The notes: generated by a model from the letters alone, not told the origin. A stretch of DNA of 64,000 bases from Streptomyces malaysiense (GCF_000980885.2 NZ_LBDA02000003.1:62001-126000); one strand, 5' to 3'. Numbered from the stretch's first letter, positions 16,189-25,409 are shown. Made by a program: numbers and translations.

Positions 16189-17448
16189 TCACACGGCCGC
16201 TGGCCGGAGGCGGACCGCGTCCGAGGAGGACTGGCCGTTGGTCCGGGCGCCCGTCAGGGCGGAGCCGTCCCGCCACTTCTTCCAGGTGACGTTCCAGTCG
16301 CCGAAGCCGTTGCCGAAGGGTTCCATCGGCTGGCCCTTGGAGTTGACGACCCGGACGATGTCGCCCTCGTGGACGGTGTCGAAGAACCACCGCGCGTTGG
16401 CCGTGCTCATGCCGGTGCAGCCGTGGCTGACGTTGGCGTAGCCCTGTGAGCCGACCGACCAGGGCGCCGCGTGCACGTACTCGCCGGACCAGGTGACGCG
16501 GGTGGCGTAGTACACCGGCAGGTCGTAGTTGTCCCGGCTGCCCTCGGCGATGCCGACGGTGGTGCCGCGCATGCGTACGAAGTACTGCTTCTCCAGGACC
16601 ACCTTGACGCCGTTGCGGGTCTCGTAGCCGGGCTTGCCCGTGGTGACCGGGATGGATTTGATCACGGCACCGTTCTTGAGCACCGTCAGCTCGTGCGCGG
16701 CGGCGTCCGTGAGGGCCTCGATCCGGTCCCCCGTGGTGAGTTTCACCGGCTTGGACTTGCCGCCCCGCAGCCGGTCGCCGATCTTCACGCCGTCCAGGTT
16801 GCTGTGCACCAGGATCGTGGCGTGCGCGGGCCAGTAGTCCTTGGGCCGGTAGTGGAGTTCCTTGCCGCTCACCCAGTACCAGGAGCCGGACACGGCGGGC
16901 ACGGAGTCCACCCGCAGGGCGCGCTCCACGACGGCCCGCTGCGCCTTGTCCTTGACCTCCTCGCTGAGCTGGGCGGTGATGATCTGCCCGACGCCGTACT
17001 CGCCCGCGTCCGGCCCGAAGGTGACGCCCAGCTGCTTCTTGGCGGTCGGCCGGGTGGTGTCGAAGCTGAGGACCTTCCGGCCGGGAGCCCCGTCGTCGTC
17101 CTCGGTGCTCACGGTGACCGTGTAGTGGGCGCTCGCGGCCAGCGGGGAGGTGCTGTGCCAGCGACTGCCGTCGGCGCTGAGTTCGCCCGCCACGAAGCGC
17201 CCTGTGGAGTCCTTGGCGGTCACATCGGTGATGCGCCCCTCGTCCTTGACACTGATCTCCAGGGGCTTGTCCGGGTCGGCCCGCTTGCCCGCCCCGGTGG
17301 GGGCGTTGAAGGAGATCAGGCCCGCTGCGTCATACGGCGTAGCGGACAGGGAATCACCGTCCGAACCGCAGGCGGTGATGCCCGCGCCCAGGGCGGTCAC
17401 CAGCGCGACGCAGCTGACGACGGTACGGGTCCGCGGAATGTGGTTCAT
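16189..17448 (-). CDS. Lipoprotein L,D-transpeptidase (YkuD) with Ig-like domains
   Basis: 419 residues from ATG 17448. Lipoprotein signal with lipobox ITAC near residue 27. Two bacterial Ig-like domains (about residues 40-240) precede the YkuD catalytic domain, whose signature SHGCTGM puts the catalytic Cys at about residue 344, with a conserved His upstream in YVHAAPW. This is the layout of mycobacterial LdtMt2. It makes 3-3 cross-links in peptidoglycan outside the membrane. It lies between ctaF and ctaE, with a strong terminator on the ctaF side, so it has its own promoter in the 100-bp gap. Confidence 0.93.
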   Translation of the reverse strand: MNHIPRTRTVVSCVALVTALGAGITACGSDGDSLSATPYDAAGLISFNAPTGAGKRADPDKPLEISVKDEGRITDVTAKDSTGRFVAGELSADGSRWHSTSPLAASAHYTVTVSTEDDDGAPGRKVLSFDTTRPTAKKQLGVTFGPDAGEYGVGQIITAQLSEEVKDKAQRAVVERALRVDSVPAVSGSWYWVSGKELHYRPKDYWPAHATILVHSNLDGVKIGDRLRGGKSKPVKLTTGDRIEALTDAAAHELTVLKNGAVIKSIPVTTGKPGYETRNGVKVVLEKQYFVRMRGTTVGIAEGSRDNYDLPVYYATRVTWSGEYVHAAPWSVGSQGYANVSHGCTGMSTANARWFFDTVHEGDIVRVVNSKGQPMEPFGNGFGDWNVTWKKWRDGSALTGARTNGQSSSDAVRLRPAAV

Positions 17449-17551
17449 ACGATCACGCTATGAGCTGGAGACCCTACTGGCGCGGTACGTAACCCATACG
17501 AGGGAACGACACTCCCGCATCCGAAGGACACCGGGTTCGGACGCGAAAAGG

Positions 17552-17593
17552 CCGGGAGCCCGGACCCTCCTGACGGAGGGTCCGGGCTCCCGG
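17552..17593 (-). terminator. Strong hairpin terminator after ctaF
   Basis: The perfect core stem runs from 17554-17570 against 17575-17591 with a TGAC loop and can extend by two further pairs. It lies 17 bp after the ctaF stop and ends the ctaC-ctaD-ctaF transcript. Confidence 0.9.
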
Positions 17594-17609
17594 GGTGGTG
17601 CTCGGGGTG

Positions 17610-18008
17610 TTACTGGGTGCGGTTCTCACCGTGGTAGTACTCGAACACCCAGCCGAACAGACCGATCACGATGAACGGCGCCGAGAAGTAGATCAGCCAC
17701 CAGCCGACCGCGATGCTGAGGAAGGCGATCGCGCCGCCGAAGCCCAGCATGAGCGGCTGCCAGCTGTGCGGGCTGAAGAAGCCCAGCTCGCCCGCGTCGT
17801 CCGCGACATCGGCCTCCTTGTCGTCCTGCGCACCGGCGTCCACCCGGCGGGCGGTGAAGCCCAGGTAGAAGCCGATCATGATCGACAGGCCGAAGGCCAG
17901 GAAGAGCGCCGTGGTGCCGGCCGGCTCCTTCGACCACACGCCGTACACGACGGCCATGATCAGGATGAAGAAGCTCAGCCAGATGAACATCCGGCCCTGG
18001 ATCTTCAC
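17610..18008 (-). CDS. ctaF: Cytochrome c oxidase subunit IV (actinobacterial type)
   Basis: 132 residues with four membrane helices in two pairs separated by an acidic loop ([15 protein letters not shown]). The N-terminus [10 protein letters not shown] and the end [12 protein letters not shown] are characteristic of actinobacterial CtaF. It is a small structural subunit of aa3 oxidase. Its start overlaps the ctaD stop by 4 bp. Confidence 0.95.
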   Translation of the reverse strand: MKIQGRMFIWLSFFILIMAVVYGVWSKEPAGTTALFLAFGLSIMIGFYLGFTARRVDAGAQDDKEADVADDAGELGFFSPHSWQPLMLGFGGAIAFLSIAVGWWLIYFSAPFIVIGLFGWVFEYYHGENRTQ

Positions 18009-19738
18009 TTGCCGGCCTCCTTGCTGTCCGCGACGGCAGGCGCGTGACCGGCGTACTCGAGCTGCTCGAGCGCGGCGATCTCGGGGTGGTGCAGGTCGAA
18101 CGCCGGGGATTCACTGCGGATCCGCGGCAGGGTGGTGAAGTTGTGCCGCGGCGGCGGGCAGGAGGTCGCCCACTCCAGCGAGCGGCCGTAGCCCCACGGG
18201 TCGTCCACACCGACCGGCTTGCCGTACTTGGCCGTCTTCCAGACGTTGTAGAGGAACGGCAGGATCGACAGGCCGAGCAGGAACGAACCGATGGTGGACA
18301 CCGTGTTCAGCGCGGTGAAGCCGTCGGCCGCCAGGTAGTCGGCGTAACGACGCGGCATGCCCTCGGCGCCCAGCCAGTGCTGGACGAGGAAGGTGGTGTG
18401 GAAGCCGATGAACAGCGTCCAGAAGGTGATCTTGCCGAGACGCTCGTCCAGCATCTTGCCGGTGAACTTCGGCCACCAGAAGTGGAAGCCGGAGAACATG
18501 GCGAACACGACCGTACCGAAGACCACGTAGTGGAAGTGGGCCACCACGAAGTACGAGTCGGAGACGTGGAAGTCCAGCGGCGGCGCGGCCAGGATGACAC
18601 CGGTCAGACCACCGAACGTGAAGGTGATCAGGAAGCCGGTCGCCCAGAGCATCGGCGTCTCGAAGGACAGCGAGCCCTTCCACATGGTGCCGATCCAGTT
18701 GAAGAACTTCACACCGGTCGGTACCGCGATCAGGAAGGTCATGAAGGAGAAGAACGGCAGCAGCACACCGCCGGTGACGTACATGTGGTGCGCCCACACC
18801 GTCACGGAGAGGCCGGCGATGGAGATCGTCGCGGCGATCAGGCCCATGTAGCCGAACATCGGCTTACGGGAGAAGACCGGGATGACCTCGGAGATGATGC
18901 CGAAGAACGGCAGGGCGATGATGTACACCTCTGGATGGCCGAAGAACCAGAAGAGGTGTTGCCACAGCAACGCGCCGCCATTGGCCGCGTCGAACACATG
19001 CGCACCGAATTTGCGGTCCGCCTCCAGGGCGAACAGCGCGGCGGCCAGCACCGGGAAGGCCAGCAGGACCAGCACACCGGTCAGCAGCACGTTCCACACG
19101 AAGATCGGCATGCGGAACATCGTCATGCCCGGAGCGCGCATGCAGATGATCGTAGTGATGAAGTTGACCGAGCCGAGGATGGTGCCGAAGCCGGACAAGG
19201 CCAGACCCATGATCCACATGTCGGCACCGGCGCCCGGCGAGCGGACCGCGTCCGACAGCGGGGAGTAGGCGAACCAGCCGAAGTCGGCCGCGCCCTCGGG
19301 GGTGAGGAAGCCACCCACCGCGATCGTCGAGCCGAACAGGTACAGCCAGTAGGCGAACATGTTCAGTCGCGGGAAGGCGACGTCGGGCGCGCCGATCTGG
19401 AGCGGCATGATCCAGTTCGCGAAGCCCGCGAACAGCGGCGTCGCGAACATCAGCAGCATGATCGTGCCGTGCATCGTGAACGCCTGGTTGAACTGCTCGT
19501 TCGTCATGATCTGCAGGCCCGGACGGGCCAGCTCGGCACGCATGAGCAGCGCCATGACGCCGCCGATCAGGAAGAACGCGAACGACGTGACGAGGTACAT
19601 CGTCCCGATCGTCTTGTGGTCGGTGGTCGTCAGCCACTTCACCGCGGAATTGCCGGGCTGCTTGCGCCGAACCGGCAGCTCGTCCACGTACGAGCCTTCA
19701 GCGGCCGCGGCACCCTGGGGTTCGTTGAGGATGCTCAC
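18005..19738 (-). CDS. ctaD: Cytochrome c oxidase subunit I
   Basis: 577 residues from GTG 19738, which overlaps the ctaC stop by 4 bp (GTGA). Twelve membrane helices with the heme-copper ligands: TMHGTIM (heme a), [14 protein letters not shown] (CuB His and the cross-linked Tyr), AHHMY (CuB), and AHFHYV (heme a3 and heme a). It reduces O2 to water and pumps protons. The middle gene of the coupled ctaC-ctaD-ctaF set. Confidence 0.97.
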   Translation of the reverse strand: MSILNEPQGAAAAEGSYVDELPVRRKQPGNSAVKWLTTTDHKTIGTMYLVTSFAFFLIGGVMALLMRAELARPGLQIMTNEQFNQAFTMHGTIMLLMFATPLFAGFANWIMPLQIGAPDVAFPRLNMFAYWLYLFGSTIAVGGFLTPEGAADFGWFAYSPLSDAVRSPGAGADMWIMGLALSGFGTILGSVNFITTIICMRAPGMTMFRMPIFVWNVLLTGVLVLLAFPVLAAALFALEADRKFGAHVFDAANGGALLWQHLFWFFGHPEVYIIALPFFGIISEVIPVFSRKPMFGYMGLIAATISIAGLSVTVWAHHMYVTGGVLLPFFSFMTFLIAVPTGVKFFNWIGTMWKGSLSFETPMLWATGFLITFTFGGLTGVILAAPPLDFHVSDSYFVVAHFHYVVFGTVVFAMFSGFHFWWPKFTGKMLDERLGKITFWTLFIGFHTTFLVQHWLGAEGMPRRYADYLAADGFTALNTVSTIGSFLLGLSILPFLYNVWKTAKYGKPVGVDDPWGYGRSLEWATSCPPPRHNFTTLPRIRSESPAFDLHHPEIAALEQLEYAGHAPAVADSKEAGK

Positions 19739-20694
19739 AGGTTGTTCGTCTCCCGGTTCTTCTCGTGGCTCGTCTGCGCGATGCCGGCGGGAATGTAACC
19801 GGTCTGCCCCTTCTTGGCGAGGTCCTTGAGGTGCTGCTCGTACGCCGCCGGGGAGACGACCTTCACGTTGAACAGCATCCGGGAGTGGTCGACGCCGCAG
19901 AGCTCGGCGCACTTGCCGAGGAAGGTGCCCTCCTTGTCGGGAGTCACCTGGAAGGCATTGGCGTGGCCCGGGATGACGTCCTGCTTCATGAGGAACGGCA
20001 CCACCCAGAAGGAGTGGATGACGTCACGCGAGGTCAGGACGAAGCGGACCGTCTTGCCCTTGGGGAGCCAGAGCGTCGGACCAGGGTTGCCGGTCTGCGG
20101 GTTGCGCGTGCCCGGGGTGCCGACGTCGTAGACGCCGCCGGCGTTCGCCGGGAAGGCGGCCTTGAACCGGTCGGGGATCGCGGACAGGTTGGTGTCCGTC
20201 TTCGCGTCACCCGAGACACCGGGGACGTTCTCGATGTAGTTGAAGCCCCAGCTCCACTGGAAGCCCACCACGTTGACCGTGACGTCGGGCTTCTTGTCGA
20301 GGCTCAGGAGCTTCGTCTCGTCCCGGGCCGTGAAGTAGAACAACACCGAGATGATGATGATCGGGACCACCGTGTACAGGGCCTCGATCGGCATGTTGTA
20401 CCGGGTCTGCGGAGGTACCTCGACCTTGGTGCGGCTGCGCCGGTGGAACATGGCGCTCCACAGGATCAGGCCCCACACCAGCACGCCGACGGCGAGCGCG
20501 GCAGCCCAGGAGCCCTGCCACAGGGAGAGGATCCGCGGAGCCTCTTCCGTGGTCGGGGTGGGCATGCCAAGGCGGGGGAAGTCCTTGTATGTGCAACCGG
20601 TTGCGGTCGCCAGGACCAGGCCCGCGGTCAGTGCCTGCAGCAGCTTCCGCCGCATCGGGCGCCGCGGCGAGCGGTCGGAGCCGTTGGGACTCAC
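19735..20694 (-). CDS. ctaC: Cytochrome c oxidase subunit II
   Basis: 319 residues from GTG 20694, with GGAAGG about 7 nt upstream. A lipoprotein-like signal (ATATGC) precedes two membrane helices and a cupredoxin domain carrying the CuA site [12 protein letters not shown]. CuA accepts electrons from QcrC and passes them to CtaD. First gene of the ctaC-ctaD-ctaF operon. A long imperfect hairpin lies about 70-120 bp upstream (20763-20812). Confidence 0.96.
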   Translation of the reverse strand: MSPNGSDRSPRRPMRRKLLQALTAGLVLATATGCTYKDFPRLGMPTPTTEEAPRILSLWQGSWAAALAVGVLVWGLILWSAMFHRRSRTKVEVPPQTRYNMPIEALYTVVPIIIISVLFYFTARDETKLLSLDKKPDVTVNVVGFQWSWGFNYIENVPGVSGDAKTDTNLSAIPDRFKAAFPANAGGVYDVGTPGTRNPQTGNPGPTLWLPKGKTVRFVLTSRDVIHSFWVVPFLMKQDVIPGHANAFQVTPDKEGTFLGKCAELCGVDHSRMLFNVKVVSPAAYEQHLKDLAKKGQTGYIPAGIAQTSHEKNRETNNL

Positions 20695-20762
20695 GTAGCG
20701 CCTTCCCGAGAGTCTCGCCCGCGCGGTCGGCTGCGGCCTTCTCGCTGGTCGGTCGCCGCCCT

Positions 20763-20812
20763 GCGTCGGGCAGGGGTTTGGATGTTTATGCGGACCAAAC
20801 CCTAGCCGACGC
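20763..20812 (-). repeat. Imperfect inverted repeat in the ctaC leader/promoter
   Basis: GCGTCGG pairs with CCGACGC, then an internal loop, then GGGTTTGG pairs with CCAAACCC, around a 13-nt A/T-rich loop. That gives 15 bp in total. A TAGGGT minus-10-like box for ctaC lies in one arm. Confidence 0.55.
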
Positions 20813-20890
20813 CCTCCAGGGGTTCGCGGGGAGGGGGGCATACGCGTCGCGCCTCACTCAGTTGGGGTGCGGATGGGCGCCTATTAGCTC

Positions 20891-20925
20891 GGGTTGTGGG
20901 GGTTTGAGGGGCGGGTGCGGGTGGG
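20891..20925 (+). repeat. G-quadruplex-forming run
   Basis: Six runs of three to five G residues occur within 35 bases on the plus strand (GGG, GGGGG, GGGG, GGG, GGG, GGG), separated by loops of 1-5 nt. It lies 95 bp upstream of the IscS-TusA start. Confidence 0.5.
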
Positions 20926-21019
20926 TCGCGGACGCTCCCGCCCCACGGCGGAGCCGCGGTCGGACACCACCCCGCGCCCCTCGGGCCGGCTCGGCCCACC
21001 TGCGCTTTAACGTTGGAAC

Positions 21020-22399
21020 GTGGCCTACTTCGACGCGGCTTCCGCCGCCCCCCTCCATCCCGTCGCCCGTCAGGCGCTGTTGGCCGCCCTCGACGACGGG
21101 TGGGCCGATCCCGCGCGCCTGTACCGGGAGGGCCGCAAGGCGCGGATGCTGCTGGACGCGGCGCGGGAGGCGGCGGCCGAGGCGGTCGGGTGCCGGGCGG
21201 ACGAGCTGGTCTTCACCCCGTCGGGGACGCGGGCCGTACATACGGGTGTCGCGGGGGCGTTGGCCGGCCGGCGGCGGGTGGGACGCCACCTGATCGTGTC
21301 AGCGGTCGAACACTCCTCTGTCCTCCATTCGGCGGAAGTGTTCGAATCGGAGGGCGGCTCGGTGACCCGGGTGCCGGTGCACCGGACGGGTGCCGTGTCC
21401 CCCTCGGGCTACGCGGCCGCCCTGCGTGCCGACACCGCGCTCGCCGTGCTCCAGTCGGCCAACCACGAGGTGGGGACCACCCAGCCGGTGGCGGAGGTGG
21501 CCGAGGTCTGCCGGTCGGCCGGGGTGCCGCTGCTGGTGGACGCGGCGCAGTCACTGGGGTGGGGGCCGGTCGAGGGCGGCTGGTCGCTGCTCGCGGCCAG
21601 CGCGCACAAGTGGGGCGGCCCCCCGGGGGTCGGGCTGCTCGTCGTGCGCAAGGGGGTGCGGTTCGCCGCCCAGGGCCCGGCGGACGAACGGGAGTCGGGG
21701 CGCGCGCCGGGGTTCGAGAACATCCCGGCCGTGGTGGCGGCGGTCGCGTCCCTGCGCGCGGTACGGGCCGAGGCGGCCCGGGAGTCGGTACGGCTGCGGG
21801 AGCTGACGGAGCGGATCCGGGTCCGGGTGCCGCGGCTGGTGCCGGACGTGGAGGTGGTGGGCGACCCGGAGCGGCGGCTGCCGGGGACCGTCACCTTCTC
21901 GTGTCTCTATGTCGACGGGGAGACACTGCTGCACGAGCTGGACCGCGAGGGCTTCGCCGTCTCCTCCGGGTCCTCCTGCACCAGCGGCACCCTGACCCCG
22001 AGCCATGTGCTGAAGGCCATGGGCGTGCTCAGCGAGGGCAATGTCCGGGTGTCGCTGCCGCCGGGCACGGCGGCGGAGGACGTGGAGCGCTTCCTGGCCG
22101 TGCTGCCCGACGCCGTCGCCGGGGTACGGGAGAAGCTGGGCGCCCCCGCGGCCGCCGCCACGGCCGCCGAGCCGGCCGCCCTGGTCGTGGACGCCCTCGG
22201 CAAGCGCTGCCCCGTTCCGGTCATCGAACTGGCCAAGGTGTTCCCCGGCGTCCCCGTGGGCGGCACCGTCCGCGTCCTGTCGGACGACGAGGCGGCCCGC
22301 CTGGACATCCCGGCGTGGTGCGAGATGCGGGGACAGGAGTACCTGGGCGAGGAACCGGCGGAGGGGGGAACGGCGTACTCGGTCCGCCGGCTCGGCTGA
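21020..22399 (+). CDS. Cysteine desulfurase fused to a TusA-like sulfur carrier
   Basis: 459 residues from GTG 21020; the ribosome site is weak. Residues 1-375 are an IscS/NifS-type class V PLP enzyme: VEHSSVLHS, VDAAQSLGW, PLP Lys197 in SAHKWGG and the mobile active Cys320 in SSGSSCTSG. After an Ala-rich linker (about 376-386), residues 387-459 form a TusA/SirA domain with RCPVPVIEL, whose Cys397 is the family's sulfur-carrying residue, and a second Cys434. Known biology: IscS hands persulfide to TusA for tRNA thiolation and other uses. Here donor and acceptor are one polypeptide, so intramolecular transfer is likely. It is divergent from ctaC and convergent with adoK. Confidence 0.9.
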   Translation: MAYFDAASAAPLHPVARQALLAALDDGWADPARLYREGRKARMLLDAAREAAAEAVGCRADELVFTPSGTRAVHTGVAGALAGRRRVGRHLIVSAVEHSSVLHSAEVFESEGGSVTRVPVHRTGAVSPSGYAAALRADTALAVLQSANHEVGTTQPVAEVAEVCRSAGVPLLVDAAQSLGWGPVEGGWSLLAASAHKWGGPPGVGLLVVRKGVRFAAQGPADERESGRAPGFENIPAVVAAVASLRAVRAEAARESVRLRELTERIRVRVPRLVPDVEVVGDPERRLPGTVTFSCLYVDGETLLHELDREGFAVSSGSSCTSGTLTPSHVLKAMGVLSEGNVRVSLPPGTAAEDVERFLAVLPDAVAGVREKLGAPAAAATAAEPAALVVDALGKRCPVPVIELAKVFPGVPVGGTVRVLSDDEAARLDIPAWCEMRGQEYLGEEPAEGGTAYSVRRLG

Positions 22400-22408
22400 A
22401 CGGCGTCG

Positions 22409-23383
22409 TCAGCGCAGGTGCGCCCGGACCTCCTCGCCGGCCTCGTCGCCGTACGCCTTCACGAACCGCTCCATGAAGTGGCCGCGGCGCAGCTGGTACT
22501 CCTGGGTGCCCACGGTCTCGATGACCAGCGTCGCGAGCATGCAGCCCACCTGCGCCGCCCGCTCCAGCGAGACGCCCCAGGCCAGCCCGGACAGGAAGCC
22601 GGCGCGGAAGGCGTCGCCGACGCCCGTGGGGTCGGCCTTGCGCTCCTCCTCCGCGCACCCGACCTCGATCGGGTCGGCGCCGGCCCGCTCGATGCGCACG
22701 CCCCGCGAGCCGAGGGTGGTCACCCGGTGGCCGACCTTCGCGAGGATCTCCTCGTCGGTGAGGCCGGTCTTGGTCTGGATGAGGCCCTTCTCGTACTCGT
22801 TCGAGAAGAGGTACGTCGCGCCGTCCAGCAGGATCCGGATCTCCTCGCCCTCCATGCGGGCGATCTGCTGCGAGAAGTCCGCGGCGAACGGGATCGAACG
22901 GGACCGGCACTCCTCCGTGTGGCGGAGCATCGCCTCGGGGTCGTCGGCGCCGATCAGCACCAGGTCGAGGCCGCCCACCCGGTCGGCGACCGTCTTGAGC
23001 TCGATCAGCCGGGCCTCGCTCATCGCGCCGGTGTAGAAGGAGCCGATCTGGTTGTGGTCGGCGTCGGTGGTGCAGACGAAGCGCGCGGTGTGCAGGGTGT
23101 CGGAGATGCGGACCGACTCGGTGTCGACGCCGTGCCGGTCGAGCCAGGCCCGGTACTCGTCGAAGTCGAAGCCGGCCGCGCCGGCCAGGATCGGCCGGGT
23201 GCCCAGCTGGCCCATGCCGAACGCGATGTTCGCGGCGACACCGCCGCGGCGCACGTCGAGGTTGTCGACGAGGAAGGAGAGCGAAACCGTGTGCAGCTGG
23301 TCCGCGACGAGCTGGTCGGCGAACCGGCCGGGGAAGGTCATGAGGTGGTCGGTGGCGATGGAGCCGGTGACTGCGATGCGCAC
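22409..23383 (-). CDS. adoK: Adenosine kinase (PfkB family)
   Basis: 324 residues from GTG 23383, with AGGAG upstream. PfkB fold with GGVAANIAFGMGQLG near the N-terminus and signature two DPTGVGDAFRAGF with the catalytic Asp. The sequence pattern and neighbourhood (cta genes, erpA) match mycobacterial AdoK, an unusual bacterial adenosine kinase. It phosphorylates adenosine to AMP with ATP. A general sugar kinase role cannot be fully excluded. It ends 10 bp from the stop of the IscS-TusA gene, convergent, with no terminator space. Confidence 0.82.
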   Translation of the reverse strand: MRIAVTGSIATDHLMTFPGRFADQLVADQLHTVSLSFLVDNLDVRRGGVAANIAFGMGQLGTRPILAGAAGFDFDEYRAWLDRHGVDTESVRISDTLHTARFVCTTDADHNQIGSFYTGAMSEARLIELKTVADRVGGLDLVLIGADDPEAMLRHTEECRSRSIPFAADFSQQIARMEGEEIRILLDGATYLFSNEYEKGLIQTKTGLTDEEILAKVGHRVTTLGSRGVRIERAGADPIEVGCAEEERKADPTGVGDAFRAGFLSGLAWGVSLERAAQVGCMLATLVIETVGTQEYQLRRGHFMERFVKAYGDEAGEEVRAHLR

Positions 23384-23447
23384 GACGGGGATTCTCCTGC
23401 GGGAGGCTTCAATGACAGTTCACGCTACCCGGTCAGGGGCCGGCGCT

Positions 23448-23464
23448 GTAGTTGACGAAACTAC
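23448..23464. promoter_or_regulatory. Inverted repeat in the adoK / small-protein divergent promoter
   Basis: GTAGTT-GACGA-AACTAC is a perfect 6-5-6 repeat and includes TTGACG (23452-23457), a possible minus-35 box for the gene at 23514. A further GTAG follows at 23471. It lies 65 bp upstream of adoK on the other strand, so one factor could control both. Confidence 0.4.
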
Positions 23465-23513
23465 CCGATAGTAGATCTTTCTTCGCGGGCTCGGCCGTGC
23501 CTACGGTTCCCTC

Positions 23514-23750
23514 ATGACGAACCTCAAGGGCTCCTCGTCCGCCGCTCCCGGCGCTTCCGTCTCCCCCGCTCCCGGCGATCTCGAAGGCGGTCTCGACACC
23601 CTGCGCGGCGACTGCGCCCGGATGGCCCAGCGCTGGCCGGCGCCCGCGCGCACCGCGTCCCGTCCGGTGCCGCCGTCCCACATCCACAAGGTCTCGGTGC
23701 CGAAGCGTTCCGTCCGGCTGCTGGAGGGCATGTCCGACTACGGCGACTGA
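23514..23750 (+). CDS. Conserved small protein of unknown function
   Basis: 78 residues from ATG 23514. The N-terminal half is Ser/Ala/Pro/Gly-rich and looks disordered. The C-terminal half is more ordered, with RMAQRWPAPARTASRP and PPSHIHKVSVPKRSVRLLEGMSDYGD. There is no signal peptide or membrane segment. No ribosome site is seen, so a leaderless transcript is possible. I do not recognise the function. It is divergent from adoK. Confidence 0.65.
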   Translation: MTNLKGSSSAAPGASVSPAPGDLEGGLDTLRGDCARMAQRWPAPARTASRPVPPSHIHKVSVPKRSVRLLEGMSDYGD

Positions 23751-23861
23751 TCCCGCTCACCCGTACGGCGTAGGCCCGGGAACCTCCCGCCCCCCTCCCT
23801 CGTCCCATGGTCGTCCCCCCACCCGGGGCACGCGGGACACGGACCGGCGAGGAGCGATGCG

Positions 23862-25259
23862 GTGAACACGGAGCGGCCTGAGAACCAGGGGGAAGCCCCC
23901 GAGACACCGGACGAGCGGGAGACCCCGGCGGCTCCTTCCCGGCGGCGCTCCCGTGCCGTCGTCCTCTCCGTCGCGGCCGCCGTCCTGCTGGTCGGCGGCG
24001 GCGGCGCGTACGTCGCCGCGAGCGACGGTCCCGCCGGCGGCCGTACGACCCCCGCCGCGGCGGACCCCACCACTCCCCCGCCGCTCGCCCTGGACGACGC
24101 GTCGGACCCCTACGGCGCCCACTACACGGCCCAGGGCGCGCTGCCGAAGGGGCCCGGCTCGGCGGCGGTTTACGGAGCCGGGGCGGAGGTCCGCGAGGAG
24201 CAGGTGGTCCGGCTGGCGAAGGCGCTCGGGGTGACCGGGACGCCGGTGGCCGAGGGGCACGGCTGGCGGATCGGCGGCAAGGACGGTTCGGGGCCGGTTC
24301 TCCAGGTGAACCGGGACGCGCCGGGCAGCTGGACCTTCAGCCGGTACGCGCCGGGCACCGACGACTGCGGGAAGGGCCCCCGGTGCGCGACCGGCCCGGT
24401 GGGCCCGACCGGAGCGCCGGTGAGCGCGGCGGCGGCCGAGAAGGCGGCGGCGCCCGTGCTGCGGGCGGCGGGTCTGGACGGCGCGAGGACCGATGCCGGC
24501 CAGGTCATGGGCAAGCAGCGGGTGGTGACGGCCGATCCGGTGGTGGGCGGGCTGCCCACCACCGGCTGGGCGACCGGGCTGACGATCAGCGCGCGGGGCG
24601 AGGTGGCCGGCGGGCACGGGCTGCTGTCGGTGCCGGTGAAGGGGGCGACGTACCCCGTCCTGGACGCGGAGAAGACCCTCGCGCTGATGAACGCGGCGCC
24701 GAAGGGCGACCACCGGATGGGCCCCGGGGGCTGCCCGAGCCCCGCGCGGTTCGCGACGCGGCTGGAGGGGCCGTGCCGGGCGGCCTCCCCGGCGTCCCCG
24801 GGGTCGGTCACCGTGGACAGGGCCGTGTTCGGGCTGGCCGCGCACTCGGTCGGCGGGCGGCAGACCCTGGTGCCGTCCTGGCTCTTCGGGACGCGGGGCT
24901 CGGGGACGGTGTCGTACCCGGCGATCGACCCCCGCTACCTGGCCTCCTCGACGGCACCGACGAGCACCGGGAACCCGGTCGAGGTCACCGGCTACACGGC
25001 CGACGACCGGAACCTCACCGTGAGCTTCTACGGCGGCCTGTGCGCCGACTACACGGTGGCGGCCCGGGAGAGCGCCACCCGGGTGACGGTCACGGTCACC
25101 GAGCACCGGCAGGAGGGCAAGGTCTGCCCGATGATCGCCAAGGAGTTCGTGCGGACCGTGCGACTGAAGGCGCCGGTGGGCGACCGGTCGGTGGTCGGCG
25201 CGGACGGCGCGCGGATCCCGCGGGCGAAGCCGGGCGCGCTGCGGCCGCGGTCCTCCTGA
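23862..25259 (+). CDS. Membrane-anchored secreted protein of unknown function
   Basis: 465 residues from GTG 23862, with ribosome site GAGGAG. A charged, Pro/Glu-rich cytoplasmic tail (about 35 residues) is followed by one membrane helix (about 36-56) and a large extracellular part. The outer part has a Thr/Pro-rich linker and a domain with Cys pairs in DDCGKGPRCAT and GGCPSP...GPC, probably disulfide-bonded. No catalytic motif is visible. An extracytoplasmic binding or scaffold role is an inference. It is followed by a strong convergent terminator before erpA. Confidence 0.72.
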   Translation: MNTERPENQGEAPETPDERETPAAPSRRRSRAVVLSVAAAVLLVGGGGAYVAASDGPAGGRTTPAAADPTTPPPLALDDASDPYGAHYTAQGALPKGPGSAAVYGAGAEVREEQVVRLAKALGVTGTPVAEGHGWRIGGKDGSGPVLQVNRDAPGSWTFSRYAPGTDDCGKGPRCATGPVGPTGAPVSAAAAEKAAAPVLRAAGLDGARTDAGQVMGKQRVVTADPVVGGLPTTGWATGLTISARGEVAGGHGLLSVPVKGATYPVLDAEKTLALMNAAPKGDHRMGPGGCPSPARFATRLEGPCRAASPASPGSVTVDRAVFGLAAHSVGGRQTLVPSWLFGTRGSGTVSYPAIDPRYLASSTAPTSTGNPVEVTGYTADDRNLTVSFYGGLCADYTVAARESATRVTVTVTEHRQEGKVCPMIAKEFVRTVRLKAPVGDRSVVGADGARIPRAKPGALRPRSS

Positions 25260-25337
25260 CGGCCCGTTCCCGGACCGGCCGGCGATCCGCACCCGGCGGC
25301 CGCCCGCCGGCGCGGCCCGGCCCCGGGCGCGTACGGC

Positions 25338-25375
25338 AGAGGCGGCGAGCCCCGCTCACGGGGGCCGCCGCCTCT
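25338..25375. terminator. Bidirectional terminator
   Basis: AGAGGCGGCG (25338-25347) pairs with CGCCGCCTCT (25366-25375), and the inner GCCCC/GGGGGC segments extend the stem. It lies between the convergent 23862-25259 gene and erpA. Confidence 0.85.
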
Positions 25376-25409
25376 GTCCTCAGCGTTCTTCCGGCGCGAT
25401 GGCGACGGC

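Larger units (their letters stand above)
20695..21019. other. 325-bp divergent intergenic region, ctaC versus IscS-TusA
   Basis: No gene is seen here. From left to right it holds the ctaC leader, an imperfect inverted repeat (20763-20812), a TAGGGT box on the minus strand (20804-20799), a G-rich run (20891-20925), and a stretch at about 20926-21000 resembling a dispersed intergenic element I recall from other Streptomyces genomes. Confidence 0.6.
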
